From Sulfurimonas sp. SAG-AH-194-I05 (lineage in GTDB: Bacteria; Campylobacterota; Campylobacteria; Campylobacterales; Sulfurimonadaceae), in contig NZ_JAEMVA010000004.1 of NCBI RefSeq assembly GCF_029215955.1, positions 25,693 through 89,692 of the forward strand: 64,000 nt of DNA. Reading direction: 5' to 3'. Made by a program: the position numbers and the translations under genes. The notes below the pieces were generated by a model, which worked only from the letters and a program-made list of their open reading frames with translations, did not search any database and was not told where the DNA came from. Shown piece after piece: positions 8,432-17,527 of this stretch. Each line of letters opens with the position of its first letter. Position 1 is the stretch's first letter.

Positions 8432-9721
8432 ATGTCATTTGAAAAATTAGGGCTGATTAAGCCATTACTTAGTGCTATTAAAGAGTTGGGGTATGAGCAC
8501 CCAACAACAATTCAACAACGTGCAATTCCTTTGGTTATGGCAAAGAGTGATATTTTTGCAACCGCACAAACAGGAACAGGAAAAACAGCTGCCTTTGGAC
8601 TACCGATTTTACAAAGATTACGTAAAGTAAACGTAGATGAAAATAGAGCAGTAAAAGCTGTTATATTATCTCCAACAAGAGAACTTTCCATTCAAATTTT
8701 TGAAGACATTTCAAACTATGCGAAACATATGAAAGTAGAATGTGCAGTTTTAGTCGGTGGTAAAGATATTGAAACACAACAAAGAATTTTAAAAAAAGGT
8801 ATAGATATTGTCATCGCAACACCTGGACGTTTTTTAGAGCATGTGGAAAATGGGCTTGAAGTGAATAGTGTCGAAGTATTTGTAATTGATGAGGCTGACA
8901 GAATGTTAGATATGGGTTTTACAAAAGAAATCCGTAAAGTACACCCACTTTTACCAAAGAGACATCAGACATTACTTTTCTCAGCTACTTATAGTGAAAA
9001 GGTACGAAAACTTTCTCGTTTAGTTTTGACAAAACCAGCTTTTATTGAAACATCAAAAAAGAATTCTACTGTCGATACTATTAATCAAACAGCATATCTT
9101 GTAGATACACATAGAAAAGCAGAGCTTTTAGCCTACCTTATTGGGTCTCGAAATTATCCACAGGTTTTAGTATTTACTCGTACAAAAGTGAGTGCAGATA
9201 CATTGTTTGTAGAGCTTCAAAAAGATGGTTTAAAATGTGGACTTATTCATGGCGATATTGCACAAGGAAAACGTTTAAAAACCTTAGCACAATTTAAAGA
9301 GGGAAAGATAAAAGTTTTAGTAGCAACGGACATTGCCTCTCGTGGCTTAGATATCGAACATTTACCTTATGTTATTAACTATGAACTTCCCTCAGTTGCT
9401 GAGGACTATGTACATCGTGTAGGACGCACAGGAAGAGCAGGGCGAAATGGAGAAGCAATTTCACTAATAGATATTTATGAAAAGTTCGATATTCGAGAAA
9501 TTGAAATAGTCATTGGTCAGAAAATTCCTCAAGAAACTGTTGAAGGTTTTGAGCCAGATCCTAGCATACGAAGAAAAGATATACAAGAGACAAGTTTGAA
9601 AAGTGAACATAAAAAACCAAATAAGAAAAAAGAGCGTCAGTATAATAAAAATACGAGTGGTTTAGCTAAGGCAAAAAAAACTACGAAGAAAAGAAAAACT
9701 ACAAAAAGAGATGCAAAGTAA
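8432..9721 (+). CDS. DEAD-box ATP-dependent RNA helicase (RhlE-like)
   Basis: 429 residues with the complete helicase set in order: Q motif region (HPTTIQQRAIPLVM), AQTGTGKT, PTREL, TPGR, DEAD, SAT, HGDI, and HRVGRTGRAG. The tail (about 375-429) is Lys-rich and low-complexity, as in RhlE/CsdA-type helicases that act in ribosome assembly or RNA decay. Start ATG with TAGGAG 7-8 nt upstream. Single gene, with an AT-rich promoter region shared divergently with DUF2062. Subfamily beyond RhlE-like is not secure. Confidence 0.94.
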   Translation: MSFEKLGLIKPLLSAIKELGYEHPTTIQQRAIPLVMAKSDIFATAQTGTGKTAAFGLPILQRLRKVNVDENRAVKAVILSPTRELSIQIFEDISNYAKHMKVECAVLVGGKDIETQQRILKKGIDIVIATPGRFLEHVENGLEVNSVEVFVIDEADRMLDMGFTKEIRKVHPLLPKRHQTLLFSATYSEKVRKLSRLVLTKPAFIETSKKNSTVDTINQTAYLVDTHRKAELLAYLIGSRNYPQVLVFTRTKVSADTLFVELQKDGLKCGLIHGDIAQGKRLKTLAQFKEGKIKVLVATDIASRGLDIEHLPYVINYELPSVAEDYVHRVGRTGRAGRNGEAISLIDIYEKFDIREIEIVIGQKIPQETVEGFEPDPSIRRKDIQETSLKSEHKKPNKKKERQYNKNTSGLAKAKKTTKKRKTTKRDAK

Positions 9722-9725
9722 AAGC

Positions 9726-10661
9726 TTAAGAAAGAGAGATTCTATTTCTTCCATTTGCCTTTGCGTTATAAAGAGCCTCATCGGCTCTATAAAAAATAGA
9801 AGTTTCATCATCTCCAATTTTAAATTCTGTAATGCCAAAACTACATGTAATTGCTTCTCTATTTTTAAAGCGATGGTTTTGAATGAGTTTTCTTATCTTT
9901 TCAGCTTTAATAGCAGAATTTTCTTTTCCTGACTTTGGAAGAAGCATAACAAATTCTTCTCCTCCCCAACGAGCTAAAATATCTGTTCCTCTCATTTGCT
10001 CTTGAATTAATTGTGAGAGTTCTATAAGAATGGAATCTCCAGCATCATGCCCATATGTGTCATTTACATTTTTAAAATGGTCAATATCTAGTAAAACAAT
10101 AGCGAGTTGTGTTTTATTACGCTTTGCATTTTTTAATTCTAAATCAAGAATTTCATCGAACATTTTCCGGTTAAAAAGACCTGTTAAATGATCTCTTATA
10201 GATATTTCATACAGTCGTTTAGACTCTTCCCTTGCTGCGAGAACAGTGTCATTAAAAGCTTCCAAAACACCTTTAAAGTTAGCATCAAATACATAACTTA
10301 TACTTTCATAGAGTTCTTCTGACATAAGCTCTTTTTTAAACATATTTTTAATAATAGCTTTTCTGAAATTAATACAGATTATAAAAAGTTCCGAGGCTGA
10401 AATGTGCTTTTCTTGTAAGTATTCTAAAAGTTTAGAAATTACAGGACAATTTCCAATGGCTTGCTGTCCTTGAACAACCCCTATAAAGTAATTTAAAACA
10501 GGGTGTGCATAGGTACTTCTAAACAAAGATATATCAATCTCATGCCTCGTAAGAATTTCTACAACCTCATCCACTGAGGTCCAAGTATTTACGATATAGT
10601 CTCTTGAATCATCTAGGTGCGTAATGTTATCTTGTAATGAAAGTATACGAGTGATATCCAT
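9726..10661 (-). CDS. diguanylate cyclase with N-terminal helical sensor domain
   Basis: 311 residues. The C-terminal GGDEF domain (about 150-311) has an intact active site RWGGEEF and, five residues before it, RGTD, an RxxD product-inhibition site. DIDHFKNVNDTYGHDAGD supplies the metal and substrate residues. It should therefore make c-di-GMP. The N-terminal 140 residues are predicted all-helical, with no membrane segment, and I do not recognise the domain; a helical-bundle sensor is likely. Converges with the DEAD helicase, 4 nt apart. Confidence 0.9.
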   Translation of the reverse strand: MDITRILSLQDNITHLDDSRDYIVNTWTSVDEVVEILTRHEIDISLFRSTYAHPVLNYFIGVVQGQQAIGNCPVISKLLEYLQEKHISASELFIICINFRKAIIKNMFKKELMSEELYESISYVFDANFKGVLEAFNDTVLAAREESKRLYEISIRDHLTGLFNRKMFDEILDLELKNAKRNKTQLAIVLLDIDHFKNVNDTYGHDAGDSILIELSQLIQEQMRGTDILARWGGEEFVMLLPKSGKENSAIKAEKIRKLIQNHRFKNREAITCSFGITEFKIGDDETSIFYRADEALYNAKANGRNRISLS

Positions 10662-10749
10662 CTAATGTCTCCTCTTTCTTAGATTGAGTATAGTCTTATT
10701 CTTCTTTATAAATAATTAAGTGTTGCTATCTTTGATGTATAATATACCC

Positions 10750-11487
10750 ATGTTCGAAAATTATGAATTAGAAATACTCTATAAAGACGATACTTTAGTG
10801 GTAATAAATAAACCAAGTGGATTACTTGTACATAAGTCTATGATAGATAAACATGAAATATATTTTGCTATGAAAATTTTACGTGATCAACTTGGCATGT
10901 GGGTTTATCCTGTACATAGGTTAGATAAGCCAACATCTGGAGTATTATTGTTCGCATTAAATAGCCAAACAGCGAAACTCCTGAGTAAACAATTTCAAGA
11001 GCATACAATTGTAAAAAAATATATTGCAATTGTTCGTGGGTATACAGAAGAAAAAGGTTGTATCGATTATGCTCTAAGTGTTAAGCTTGATAAAATCACG
11101 GATACAAAGGTTTCCCTTACAAAAGAGGCGCAAGAAGCACAAACTGAATATAAAAGGTTAAATACAGTAGAACTTCCACATGCTGTTGGTCGTTATAGTA
11201 CTACACGTTACTCTTTAGTTGAACTTATTCCTAAAACTGGTCGAAAGCATCAACTGCGTCGGCATATGAAACATTTATCGCATCACATGTTAGGCGATAC
11301 AAAATATGGAAGAGGAGAACACAATACAATGATTCGTGAGCATTATAATTGCCATAGACTTATGCTTCATGCATATTCTTTAGAGTTTATCCATCCTTAC
11401 TCTGGCAATACAATGGTTTTAAAAGCAGGATTTGATACTACTTTTAAAGAATTATTGCGACATTTTGGTTGGAAATTTAGCGGATAA
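10750..11487 (+). CDS. RluA-family pseudouridine synthase (TruC-like)
   Basis: 245 residues from the ATG chosen. The family motif HRLDKPTSGVLLFA near residue 58 carries the catalytic Asp; the N-terminal VVINKPSGLLVH and the later TGRKHQLRRH are also RluA/TruC features. It has no S4 domain, and with its size this points to a TruC-like enzyme (tRNA position 65 in E. coli). Earlier in-frame starts exist at 10720 (GTG) and 10735 (ATG), but the homologous part begins FENYELEILYKDD. Its last 11 nt overlap the convergent gene on the other strand. Confidence 0.87.
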   Translation: MFENYELEILYKDDTLVVINKPSGLLVHKSMIDKHEIYFAMKILRDQLGMWVYPVHRLDKPTSGVLLFALNSQTAKLLSKQFQEHTIVKKYIAIVRGYTEEKGCIDYALSVKLDKITDTKVSLTKEAQEAQTEYKRLNTVELPHAVGRYSTTRYSLVELIPKTGRKHQLRRHMKHLSHHMLGDTKYGRGEHNTMIREHYNCHRLMLHAYSLEFIHPYSGNTMVLKAGFDTTFKELLRHFGWKFSG

Positions 11488-12436
11488 GTGGATTTTTTGT
11501 TACGGTTACAGGGTGGGGTACTACACCAGTATAAACGACTTCGCAGTCATTTGGTAAAATCATTTTAGAAGTATGACGAAACATATAGTCACTTTCTTCT
11601 AGCATATAAGAAGACATATAAAAATCTTTTTGTTTAAAATTTGTTTGTTGCATAGTGTATTCTTGCCCATAGCTCATCATTTGCATACCCATTCCAAAAA
11701 ATGAATTTGGTATTGTTTTAACAACACGTTCTATTTTTGTTGTTGTATCGTATTTTTTTGGTTTTTTAATGCTTCCTTTAAACTTTTGCATGATAATAGA
11801 ACAACCATTTTTATCAAGTAAATGTAAGTGAAAGTAATTAATTGCACCTTTTTTATGTACGACTGATTTGAGTGCAATTCTAAAGTTATCCGTCTTTAAG
11901 GCTACATCTTTAACTGTGACATAGTTGTTTTTGAGTTCTATATTAAATTGAAGGTGATCTACATCGGTAGTATCTGTGCTATTTGATTCTCCTATTAATT
12001 CACGTGACATTAAGCTAATCATGTTTAAATTTAGGGCATCGTTCACTGTGGAAACTTGTTTATTTATATTCATCCCATTTAAAACAACCTCGGTCATTTT
12101 TAAATCAGTAGTTCCCTTTTTTTTCTTTTTATAATAAATTGCAGTTCCGTTAGCTCTACCACTTTTAATAAACTTTTTATCTCCTAAAAACTGTGCAACT
12201 TTTTTGAAGTCTAAGTTGTCAACTGTAATATTGTAAATTTTATGTTCAAAATCTACTGTTAGTAAACCACCAAGGGAAGTACTTGTAATGAGAATACGCC
12301 CAATAGATTTTGGCTCGAGAGAGATATTTCCCATATGCTCAGCATGTGCTTGAATAAGAGTATATTTTGTATAAATATTTGCATCAAGCGTGAGTGGATA
12401 TAAGTCTAAAGAAGTGAGTTCTACCTTGTATTTCAA
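11477..12436 (-). CDS. AsmA/DUF748-like protein, N-terminus unresolved
   Basis: From a TTG codon this gives 319 residues of beta-rich sequence resembling AsmA/DUF748-type periplasmic proteins (VELTSLDLYPLTLDANIY; repeated short hydrophobic strands), but the family match is weak. The frame stays open for 44 codons upstream of that TTG, to a TAA at 12569-12571. Those codons encode a clear membrane helix with a preceding basic residue pair, yet contain no ATG, GTG or TTG. The true protein probably includes the helix as an anchor, so the start is either non-standard or hidden by an indel in the T7 run (A7 on the coding strand) at 12538-12544. No operon partner. Confidence 0.6.
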   Translation of the reverse strand: MKYKVELTSLDLYPLTLDANIYTKYTLIQAHAEHMGNISLEPKSIGRILITSTSLGGLLTVDFEHKIYNITVDNLDFKKVAQFLGDKKFIKSGRANGTAIYYKKKKKGTTDLKMTEVVLNGMNINKQVSTVNDALNLNMISLMSRELIGESNSTDTTDVDHLQFNIELKNNYVTVKDVALKTDNFRIALKSVVHKKGAINYFHLHLLDKNGCSIIMQKFKGSIKKPKKYDTTTKIERVVKTIPNSFFGMGMQMMSYGQEYTMQQTNFKQKDFYMSSYMLEESDYMFRHTSKMILPNDCEVVYTGVVPHPVTVTKNPLIR

Positions 12437-12670
12437 ACTTTTAGTTAATGCTTTTTCTATGTAGTGCCAAGCAACTGGTTTTAAGAAAAAGAATAAAAGA
12501 GCAGCAATGAAAAGTATAAAGTATATCCAGATGGGAATTTTTTTAAGTATATATATGTGTGCAACCTGTTAGTTTATTAAAATTTATTATAGCATTTAAA
12601 AAGCTTTGTCGCTCATTAGAGCTTGAAAAATGAAGAGTATGAGTCTTTTTTGTGTAGTTTTAGATAGCAG

Positions 12671-12949
12671 TTAGGAAGTTTCCTTGTGTGTTTCTTTGTT
12701 ACTATCTTCTTTCTGATGCGACATCTCTAGCCTAATTTCATCCATGGTCTGTGGCGGAACATTAGCATCTTTAGACCATTTGACTGCATCAATATTACCA
12801 CCATAGTCCGCACCAAAATCTTCAATTTTTTGAGAATATTCGTCTAAGTTAAGGCATACTGCGGTACGGTTGTCTACAGTATCTGTTAAGACAATATACC
12901 AAGAACCATCAGGGTTAATCTTAATGTTAGACGTAAATACTACAGCCAT
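12671..12949 (-). CDS. small conserved-looking protein at the end of the nap operon
   Basis: 92 residues, soluble, acidic, no cysteine motif except one Cys (AVCLNLDEYSQ). The start overlaps the napD stop, so it is translated with the nap operon. I do not recognise the family; it is not NapL (much longer), NapC or NapG. The beginning (VVFTSNIKINPDGSWYIVL) looks like a beta-hairpin, the tail is low-complexity and charged. Position suggests a role in nitrate reductase maturation or control, which is inference only. Confidence 0.7.
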   Translation of the reverse strand: MAVVFTSNIKINPDGSWYIVLTDTVDNRTAVCLNLDEYSQKIEDFGADYGGNIDAVKWSKDANVPPQTMDEIRLEMSHQKEDSNKETHKETS

Positions 12950-13341
12950 TAGTTACGCTCTTTTGTAGCATCAAAAGTTTTAGCAAAACCTGCAAGATTT
13001 TTTTTCTTTAAGTCACCATTATAAATGATATTTTCTGCTGCAATACTGTCATCGTTGAGCATTTTAGGTACAACATCGGCATCATTTATAACTTCCATAT
13101 GCTCGTTTAATTCATCTTCGCTATACGCCATTTGCATATCTGCAGCTATTACATGTGGAATCGCTTCAATGACTGTCATTTTTTTAAGTTCTTCAGATAC
13201 TCCAGCACCTTCTATTGTAATAATAATACGACCTTTTTCATCGTGCATGTGGTAATCGCATGCGTCACATTCTTTTAAGCTTTGCACAACTTCACCTAAG
13301 TACTTAGGGAGTGTTTGGACGACAACACTTGATATATTCAT
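12949..13341 (-). CDS. napD: NapD-family nitrate reductase assembly chaperone
   Basis: 130 residues. The first 80 match NapD in layout: NISSVVVQTLPKYLGEVVQS, then DEKGRIIITIEG and a later helix (VIEAIPHVIAADMQMAYSED). NapD binds the twin-arginine leader of NapA and holds it back from export until the molybdenum cofactor is in. The 50-residue tail beyond the usual NapD end is acidic and unrecognised. It sits 18 nt after napF and overlaps the small downstream gene by 1 nt. Confidence 0.85.
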   Translation of the reverse strand: MNISSVVVQTLPKYLGEVVQSLKECDACDYHMHDEKGRIIITIEGAGVSEELKKMTVIEAIPHVIAADMQMAYSEDELNEHMEVINDADVVPKMLNDDSIAAENIIYNGDLKKKNLAGFAKTFDATKERN

Positions 13342-13359
13342 TTTAAATTCCTTTTCATT

Positions 13360-13845
13360 TTATTTTATAAGGATGGCATAACTTGGACAACGACTTATAC
13401 AAAATCCACAGCTCGTACATTTATTGTGATTAATTGTTGGCATAAACATCGCTTTAAAGTCTATTGCATCCTCTAAACAAGGGTCTTTGCAAGAAAAACA
13501 CATTACGCCACTCCAACTCATACATGTAGATTCGTTGATTGTAACACCAACATCTATTTTTGTTTTATAGTCTACTTGAAGTATACTAGGCACACACGCC
13601 TCTGCACAATCATCGCAGTAGGTACAACCACTTTTTGAAAAATCTAAATGAGGTGTTTTATCTTTTTGTATGATTATAATTTGCTCTTGGCATGCCTTGG
13701 CACAAAGAGCATCACAGTTTTTACAATGTATGTCAAAGGAAAGTATATCATTAAAGTAGGGTGGACGAATTATAAGCTCTTTCTTCGTAAATGCTTCACC
13801 TTTAAGGGACGAAGAAAGAAAGCCAAAAAGCTCTCTTTTATTCAT
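13360..13845 (-). CDS. napF: NapF-type 4Fe-4S ferredoxin protein
   Basis: 161 residues from the ATG at 13845 (MNKRELFGFL, the usual NapF opening); a longer frame exists upstream but runs into napB. Cysteine clusters are CKNCDALCAKAC, CTYCDDCAEAC, the looser CMSWSGVMCFSCKDPC and CTSCGFCISRCP. NapF is a cytoplasmic iron-sulfur protein that interacts with NapA before export. The napB stop is 4 nt upstream. The third cluster has a stretched spacing, as in other NapF proteins. Confidence 0.88.
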   Translation of the reverse strand: MNKRELFGFLSSSLKGEAFTKKELIIRPPYFNDILSFDIHCKNCDALCAKACQEQIIIIQKDKTPHLDFSKSGCTYCDDCAEACVPSILQVDYKTKIDVGVTINESTCMSWSGVMCFSCKDPCLEDAIDFKAMFMPTINHNKCTSCGFCISRCPSYAILIK

Positions 13846-13849
13846 TATA

Positions 13850-14509
13850 TTAATAACCTGAGGTAGTTGTGTCAATACCTTCCATAAGTTTTGTACCAAT
13901 CCAACTCGAACGTGATGCTCCATCTTTAGATGTATAGTCTGCTTCAAAATTGTTTTCTACTGCTAAGTTTCCTTGTGATTGTGGTGCATGGCATTGTGTA
14001 CAGTTAAATCTTGCCCCAACAAGTTTTCCCTGTTTAACAATAGAAACATGACTCAGTGACTCACTTGAAGTATTTCTTATAACAACACCAGACTTTATAA
14101 CTTTCCCATCCATAATATATGTTGATGGTCTAAAATTTGTAAAATGTGACTTAGGAATAGGTGTTGATTTTACGAGTTTTGCCATCGCAGGCATGTGACA
14201 ACTGAGACATTGGTTACTATCTGCCTTGATTGGAATCAATCCTTTAAGTGAATGTGGAATCATTGGTGGAGCATCCTGAAATGCTCGTTTAAACTTATGC
14301 GATGTCCCGGGAACTGCTGATGTATACTCGGTTTTTGAAGCAGTTGTTGTGTCTTCTGTATAAATTTCTGTTGTACGTAAGCCCATAGACTCTTCAGTTA
14401 TCGTGGGTTTAGGTACATTTTCTTGTTTTGACTCTGGAGTAGTGAAACACCCTGTAAAAAGTAGTGTAGAAGCAACGAAACCAAATAGTAATGTATGTAT
14501 TATTTTCAT
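13850..14509 (-). CDS. napB: NapB, diheme cytochrome c subunit of periplasmic nitrate reductase
   Basis: 219 residues from the ATG at 14509, which has an AGGGGA ribosome site; the longer open frame overlaps napA and is not used. Two heme c motifs are visible, CLSCH (Cys101, Cys104, His105) and CTQCH (Cys170, Cys173, His174), the NapB pattern. It takes electrons into NapA in the periplasm. The leader ends LLFTGC with Cys21, which fits a lipobox, so this NapB may be a lipoprotein, unlike classical soluble NapB. The insertion between leader and first heme (about 80 residues, Thr-rich) is long. Confidence 0.9.
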   Translation of the reverse strand: MKIIHTLLFGFVASTLLFTGCFTTPESKQENVPKPTITEESMGLRTTEIYTEDTTTASKTEYTSAVPGTSHKFKRAFQDAPPMIPHSLKGLIPIKADSNQCLSCHMPAMAKLVKSTPIPKSHFTNFRPSTYIMDGKVIKSGVVIRNTSSESLSHVSIVKQGKLVGARFNCTQCHAPQSQGNLAVENNFEADYTSKDGASRSSWIGTKLMEGIDTTTSGY

Positions 14510-14519
14510 TCTTTTCCCC

Positions 14520-17327
14520 TTATGCCAAATAAATTTTAACTGCACATTTTTTAAAGTCAGTCTGTTTTGATTGTGGACATGTGGCATCAAGACACACTTT
14601 ATTAATAAATACATTCTCATCGAACCAAGGTACAAAAACAAGCCCTTTAGGCATTCTGTTTCTCCCACGTGTTTCAACTCTTGCTTTTACTTTTCCTCGA
14701 CGTGACTCTATCCAGCATAAAGCACCTTGTTTGACACCCTTATCTTTAGCATCTTGAGGGTGCATATAGCAAAGTGCTTCGGGAACAGCACGGTAAAGCT
14801 CTGGTACACGCATGGTCATAGTTCCTGAGTGCCAGTGTTCAAGAACGCGTCCTGTGCATAACCAAGTGTCATAGTCTGCATCTGGCATTTCCGGTGGATC
14901 CATATATGGACGAGCAAATATTTTTGCTTTATTGTAGAGTGATTTTTTTTCTTTACTTTGAATTCCTTGGAGGTCACCAAAGGAGAGTGATTTTGCTAAG
15001 GTTCCATAAAAGGCATGTGAATTACCACTTTCTTTTACTTCTTTAGCTGCGTAAGAATCGTATGTAGCATTAAACCTCCACTGTGTTTCTTTTCCATCTA
15101 CAACTGGCCACTTAAGTCCACGAACTTTATGGTAGGTAGTGAAGTCAGCTAAATCATGTTTATGTCCACGACCAAAGGAGGCGTATTCTTCAAATAAGTA
15201 TTCATGAATCATAAAGTTATACCCTTTAAAGACAGTGCCATCAGAACCAATTACATTCCTACTGTCACCATTACATTCAGAATTATCATACCCTTTTTGA
15301 GGGAATGTACCCTTATCGATTTTATAAGACTTTGCTTCTTCATTTGCAAAAAGTATTTCATACATTGTGGTGTCATCGTCATAACCCATGGCATAGGCTT
15401 TTTTACGTACATCTGGCAGAGATTTATCTCCACGCAAAGGCTGTGCACCCCATACGTCTCCAACTGTAAAGCGTTTAGAGAGTTCTACCCACTGCCATGT
15501 ATCACTCATGGCATCCCCCACTGGAAGAACCTGTTGTCTCCAGTGTTGTGTGCGTCTCTCTGCATTACCATATGCTCCCCATTTTTCATAAATCATAGCC
15601 GATGGTAAAATAAGGTCAGATACTTTTGCACTAATACCTGGGTATCCATCAGATGTTACGATAAAGTTGTCCATCTCTCGTGCTGCTTTTATCCAGTGGG
15701 TTGCAGATGCTGTGTTTTGGTAAGGATTACAAACATTTACCCAAGCAAATTTTATGACACCATCTTCTATATCGCGGTGAATTTTCATAACATGCTGGTT
15801 CCCAACAGGGTTGAGTGTTCCCTCTGGAATTTTCCATCTGTTTTCAACAATTTTTCTGTGTTTTGGATTTTTAACCATCATATCCGCTGGTAGACGGTGA
15901 CAGAATGTTCCAACTTCACGGGCTGTTCCACATGCTGAGGGTTGTCCCGTTAATGAAAATGCTCCAGAACCAGGTTTTGCTTGTTTGTTAAGTAAAAAGT
16001 GAACATTATATGCAAGTGTATTTACCCAAGTACCACGAGTATGTTGGTTCATCCCCATTGTCCAAAAAGAAACAACTTTTCTATCTTTTTCTATATAAAG
16101 GTTTGCTAGTTCTTGTAGTTTTGCTTTGAATGCAGTAGTATCTTCATCAGGATCGCCTTTAGAAATAGTTGCAACATAATCAAGTGTATAGGGAGCTAAG
16201 AATTTTTTGTATTCTTCAAAGTCAATTTCCCAGTGTTTAAGGCCAGCTGGTTTGTTTTCCATAATATCACCTTCCTTATAACCATAAGGTTTTAAGGCAG
16301 GAGCTTCTGTAGCTGAGACAACTTTTCTTTGTTCTTTGTCCATTATTTCCATCTCTAAGGCAGTGTACTTCCCATCAATAACAGACTTTTCTTTATCGCT
16401 TCGCATACCGTACCCGATATTAACAGGTGATGCTGCAAATACAATGTGCTTTTTGACAAAATCCCAATCAATTGAATCAGGATTATTATAAACAATTTCT
16501 CTTGCAATATAGTTCCACAAGGCAAGGTCAGTATTTGGAGTAAATATAATCTCAATATCAGCTAAATCTGAAGTTCTGTGTGTATACGTAGACATATTAA
16601 TGACTTTAACATGCTTAGGGTCTGATAATTTTCTATCTGTAACACGGGACCAAAGAATAGGATGCATCTCTGCCATATTTGATCCCCAAGAAACGATGGT
16701 ATCGGTTAGTTCAATATCATCATAGCATCCTGATGGCTCATCTATTCCAAATGTTTGGTAAAAACCAACAACTGCAGAAGCCATACAATGACGAGCATTA
16801 GGGTCAATAGCATTTGAACGAAACCCTCCTTTCATCATTTTTTGTGCTGCATAGCCTTCCATAACGGTGTATTGTCCAGATGCAAAAACACCAATACCCT
16901 CTGGTCCATTCGCTTTGAGAGCTTTTTTAATATGTACTTCCATCTCGTCAAAGGCTCTTTTCCATGAAATAGGGGCAAATTTACCTTTCTTATCAAAGGC
17001 ACCGTTGGAATCTACTCGGAGTAAAGGTTGGGTTAATCTGTCTGCACCATACATAATTTTTGCATTAAAATAACCCTTAATGCAGTTTAAACCACGATTT
17101 ACAGGTGCAGCTGGGTCTCCTTTAACAGCAACAATTTTTCCATTTTTCGTTGCCATCATAATGCCACAACCAGTACCGCAAAAGCGACAGACTGCCTTGT
17201 CCCATCTCCAGTGAGATTCCGCTTTAGTAGCAGCGGCTTGTAGATCTGAGGGAATCGTCATACCCATTGCTGTTGCTGCAGATGCAGCCGCAGAACTTTT
17301 TAAAAATTCTCTTCTTGAAAGTGACAT
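14520..17327 (-). CDS. napA: periplasmic nitrate reductase, catalytic molybdoprotein
   Basis: 935 residues. A twin-arginine leader (SRREFLK) ends after about 31 residues. The 4Fe-4S site is Cys47-x2-Cys50-x3-Cys54-x27-Cys82. Cys181 in [10 protein letters not shown] is the probable molybdenum ligand. Motifs such as [20 protein letters not shown] are characteristic of NapA rather than formate dehydrogenase. It reduces nitrate to nitrite in the periplasm with bis-MGD cofactor. A strong AAGGAG site precedes the ATG. It heads an operon continuing into napB after 10 nt. napG and napH, usually next in Campylobacterota, are absent here. Confidence 0.97.
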   Translation of the reverse strand: MSLSRREFLKSSAAASAATAMGMTIPSDLQAAATKAESHWRWDKAVCRFCGTGCGIMMATKNGKIVAVKGDPAAPVNRGLNCIKGYFNAKIMYGADRLTQPLLRVDSNGAFDKKGKFAPISWKRAFDEMEVHIKKALKANGPEGIGVFASGQYTVMEGYAAQKMMKGGFRSNAIDPNARHCMASAVVGFYQTFGIDEPSGCYDDIELTDTIVSWGSNMAEMHPILWSRVTDRKLSDPKHVKVINMSTYTHRTSDLADIEIIFTPNTDLALWNYIAREIVYNNPDSIDWDFVKKHIVFAASPVNIGYGMRSDKEKSVIDGKYTALEMEIMDKEQRKVVSATEAPALKPYGYKEGDIMENKPAGLKHWEIDFEEYKKFLAPYTLDYVATISKGDPDEDTTAFKAKLQELANLYIEKDRKVVSFWTMGMNQHTRGTWVNTLAYNVHFLLNKQAKPGSGAFSLTGQPSACGTAREVGTFCHRLPADMMVKNPKHRKIVENRWKIPEGTLNPVGNQHVMKIHRDIEDGVIKFAWVNVCNPYQNTASATHWIKAAREMDNFIVTSDGYPGISAKVSDLILPSAMIYEKWGAYGNAERRTQHWRQQVLPVGDAMSDTWQWVELSKRFTVGDVWGAQPLRGDKSLPDVRKKAYAMGYDDDTTMYEILFANEEAKSYKIDKGTFPQKGYDNSECNGDSRNVIGSDGTVFKGYNFMIHEYLFEEYASFGRGHKHDLADFTTYHKVRGLKWPVVDGKETQWRFNATYDSYAAKEVKESGNSHAFYGTLAKSLSFGDLQGIQSKEKKSLYNKAKIFARPYMDPPEMPDADYDTWLCTGRVLEHWHSGTMTMRVPELYRAVPEALCYMHPQDAKDKGVKQGALCWIESRRGKVKARVETRGRNRMPKGLVFVPWFDENVFINKVCLDATCPQSKQTDFKKCAVKIYLA

Positions 17328-17341
17328 ACCTACTCCTTAAT

Positions 17342-17384
17342 TTAGATGATATTCTTTATCTTTATGATAGAGTAAATCATCTAA
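17342..17384 (-). promoter_or_regulatory. 9-bp inverted repeat in the nap leader
   Basis: TTAGATGAT (17342-17350) and ATCATCTAA (17376-17384) form a perfect 9-bp inverted repeat with a 25-nt spacer, 15 nt upstream of the napA start. It could be a regulator site or an mRNA stem. I see no canonical TTGAT-N4-ATCAA FNR/CRP box in the remaining 17385-17527. Confidence 0.3.
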
Positions 17385-17527
17385 AACTAATCTTATATTT
17401 GTTTTAAGTATAAAAGTAATAATAAATATTAACATTATATTATGTTTATGTAGCAATTCGTAGCATTTATATATACTGGCATGATAAATGCTTTATTTAT
17501 TAAAATTATTCTAAGAGGGAACATTGT

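Noticed and set aside
15204..15608. 134-residue open frame opposite napA
   Set aside because: Shadow of napA; composition is aromatic and irregular, with no start signal.
17429..17444. TTAACATT in the nap promoter region as a fourth regulator site
   Set aside because: Only the first half-site matches; the second half at 11 nt reads TTATG.
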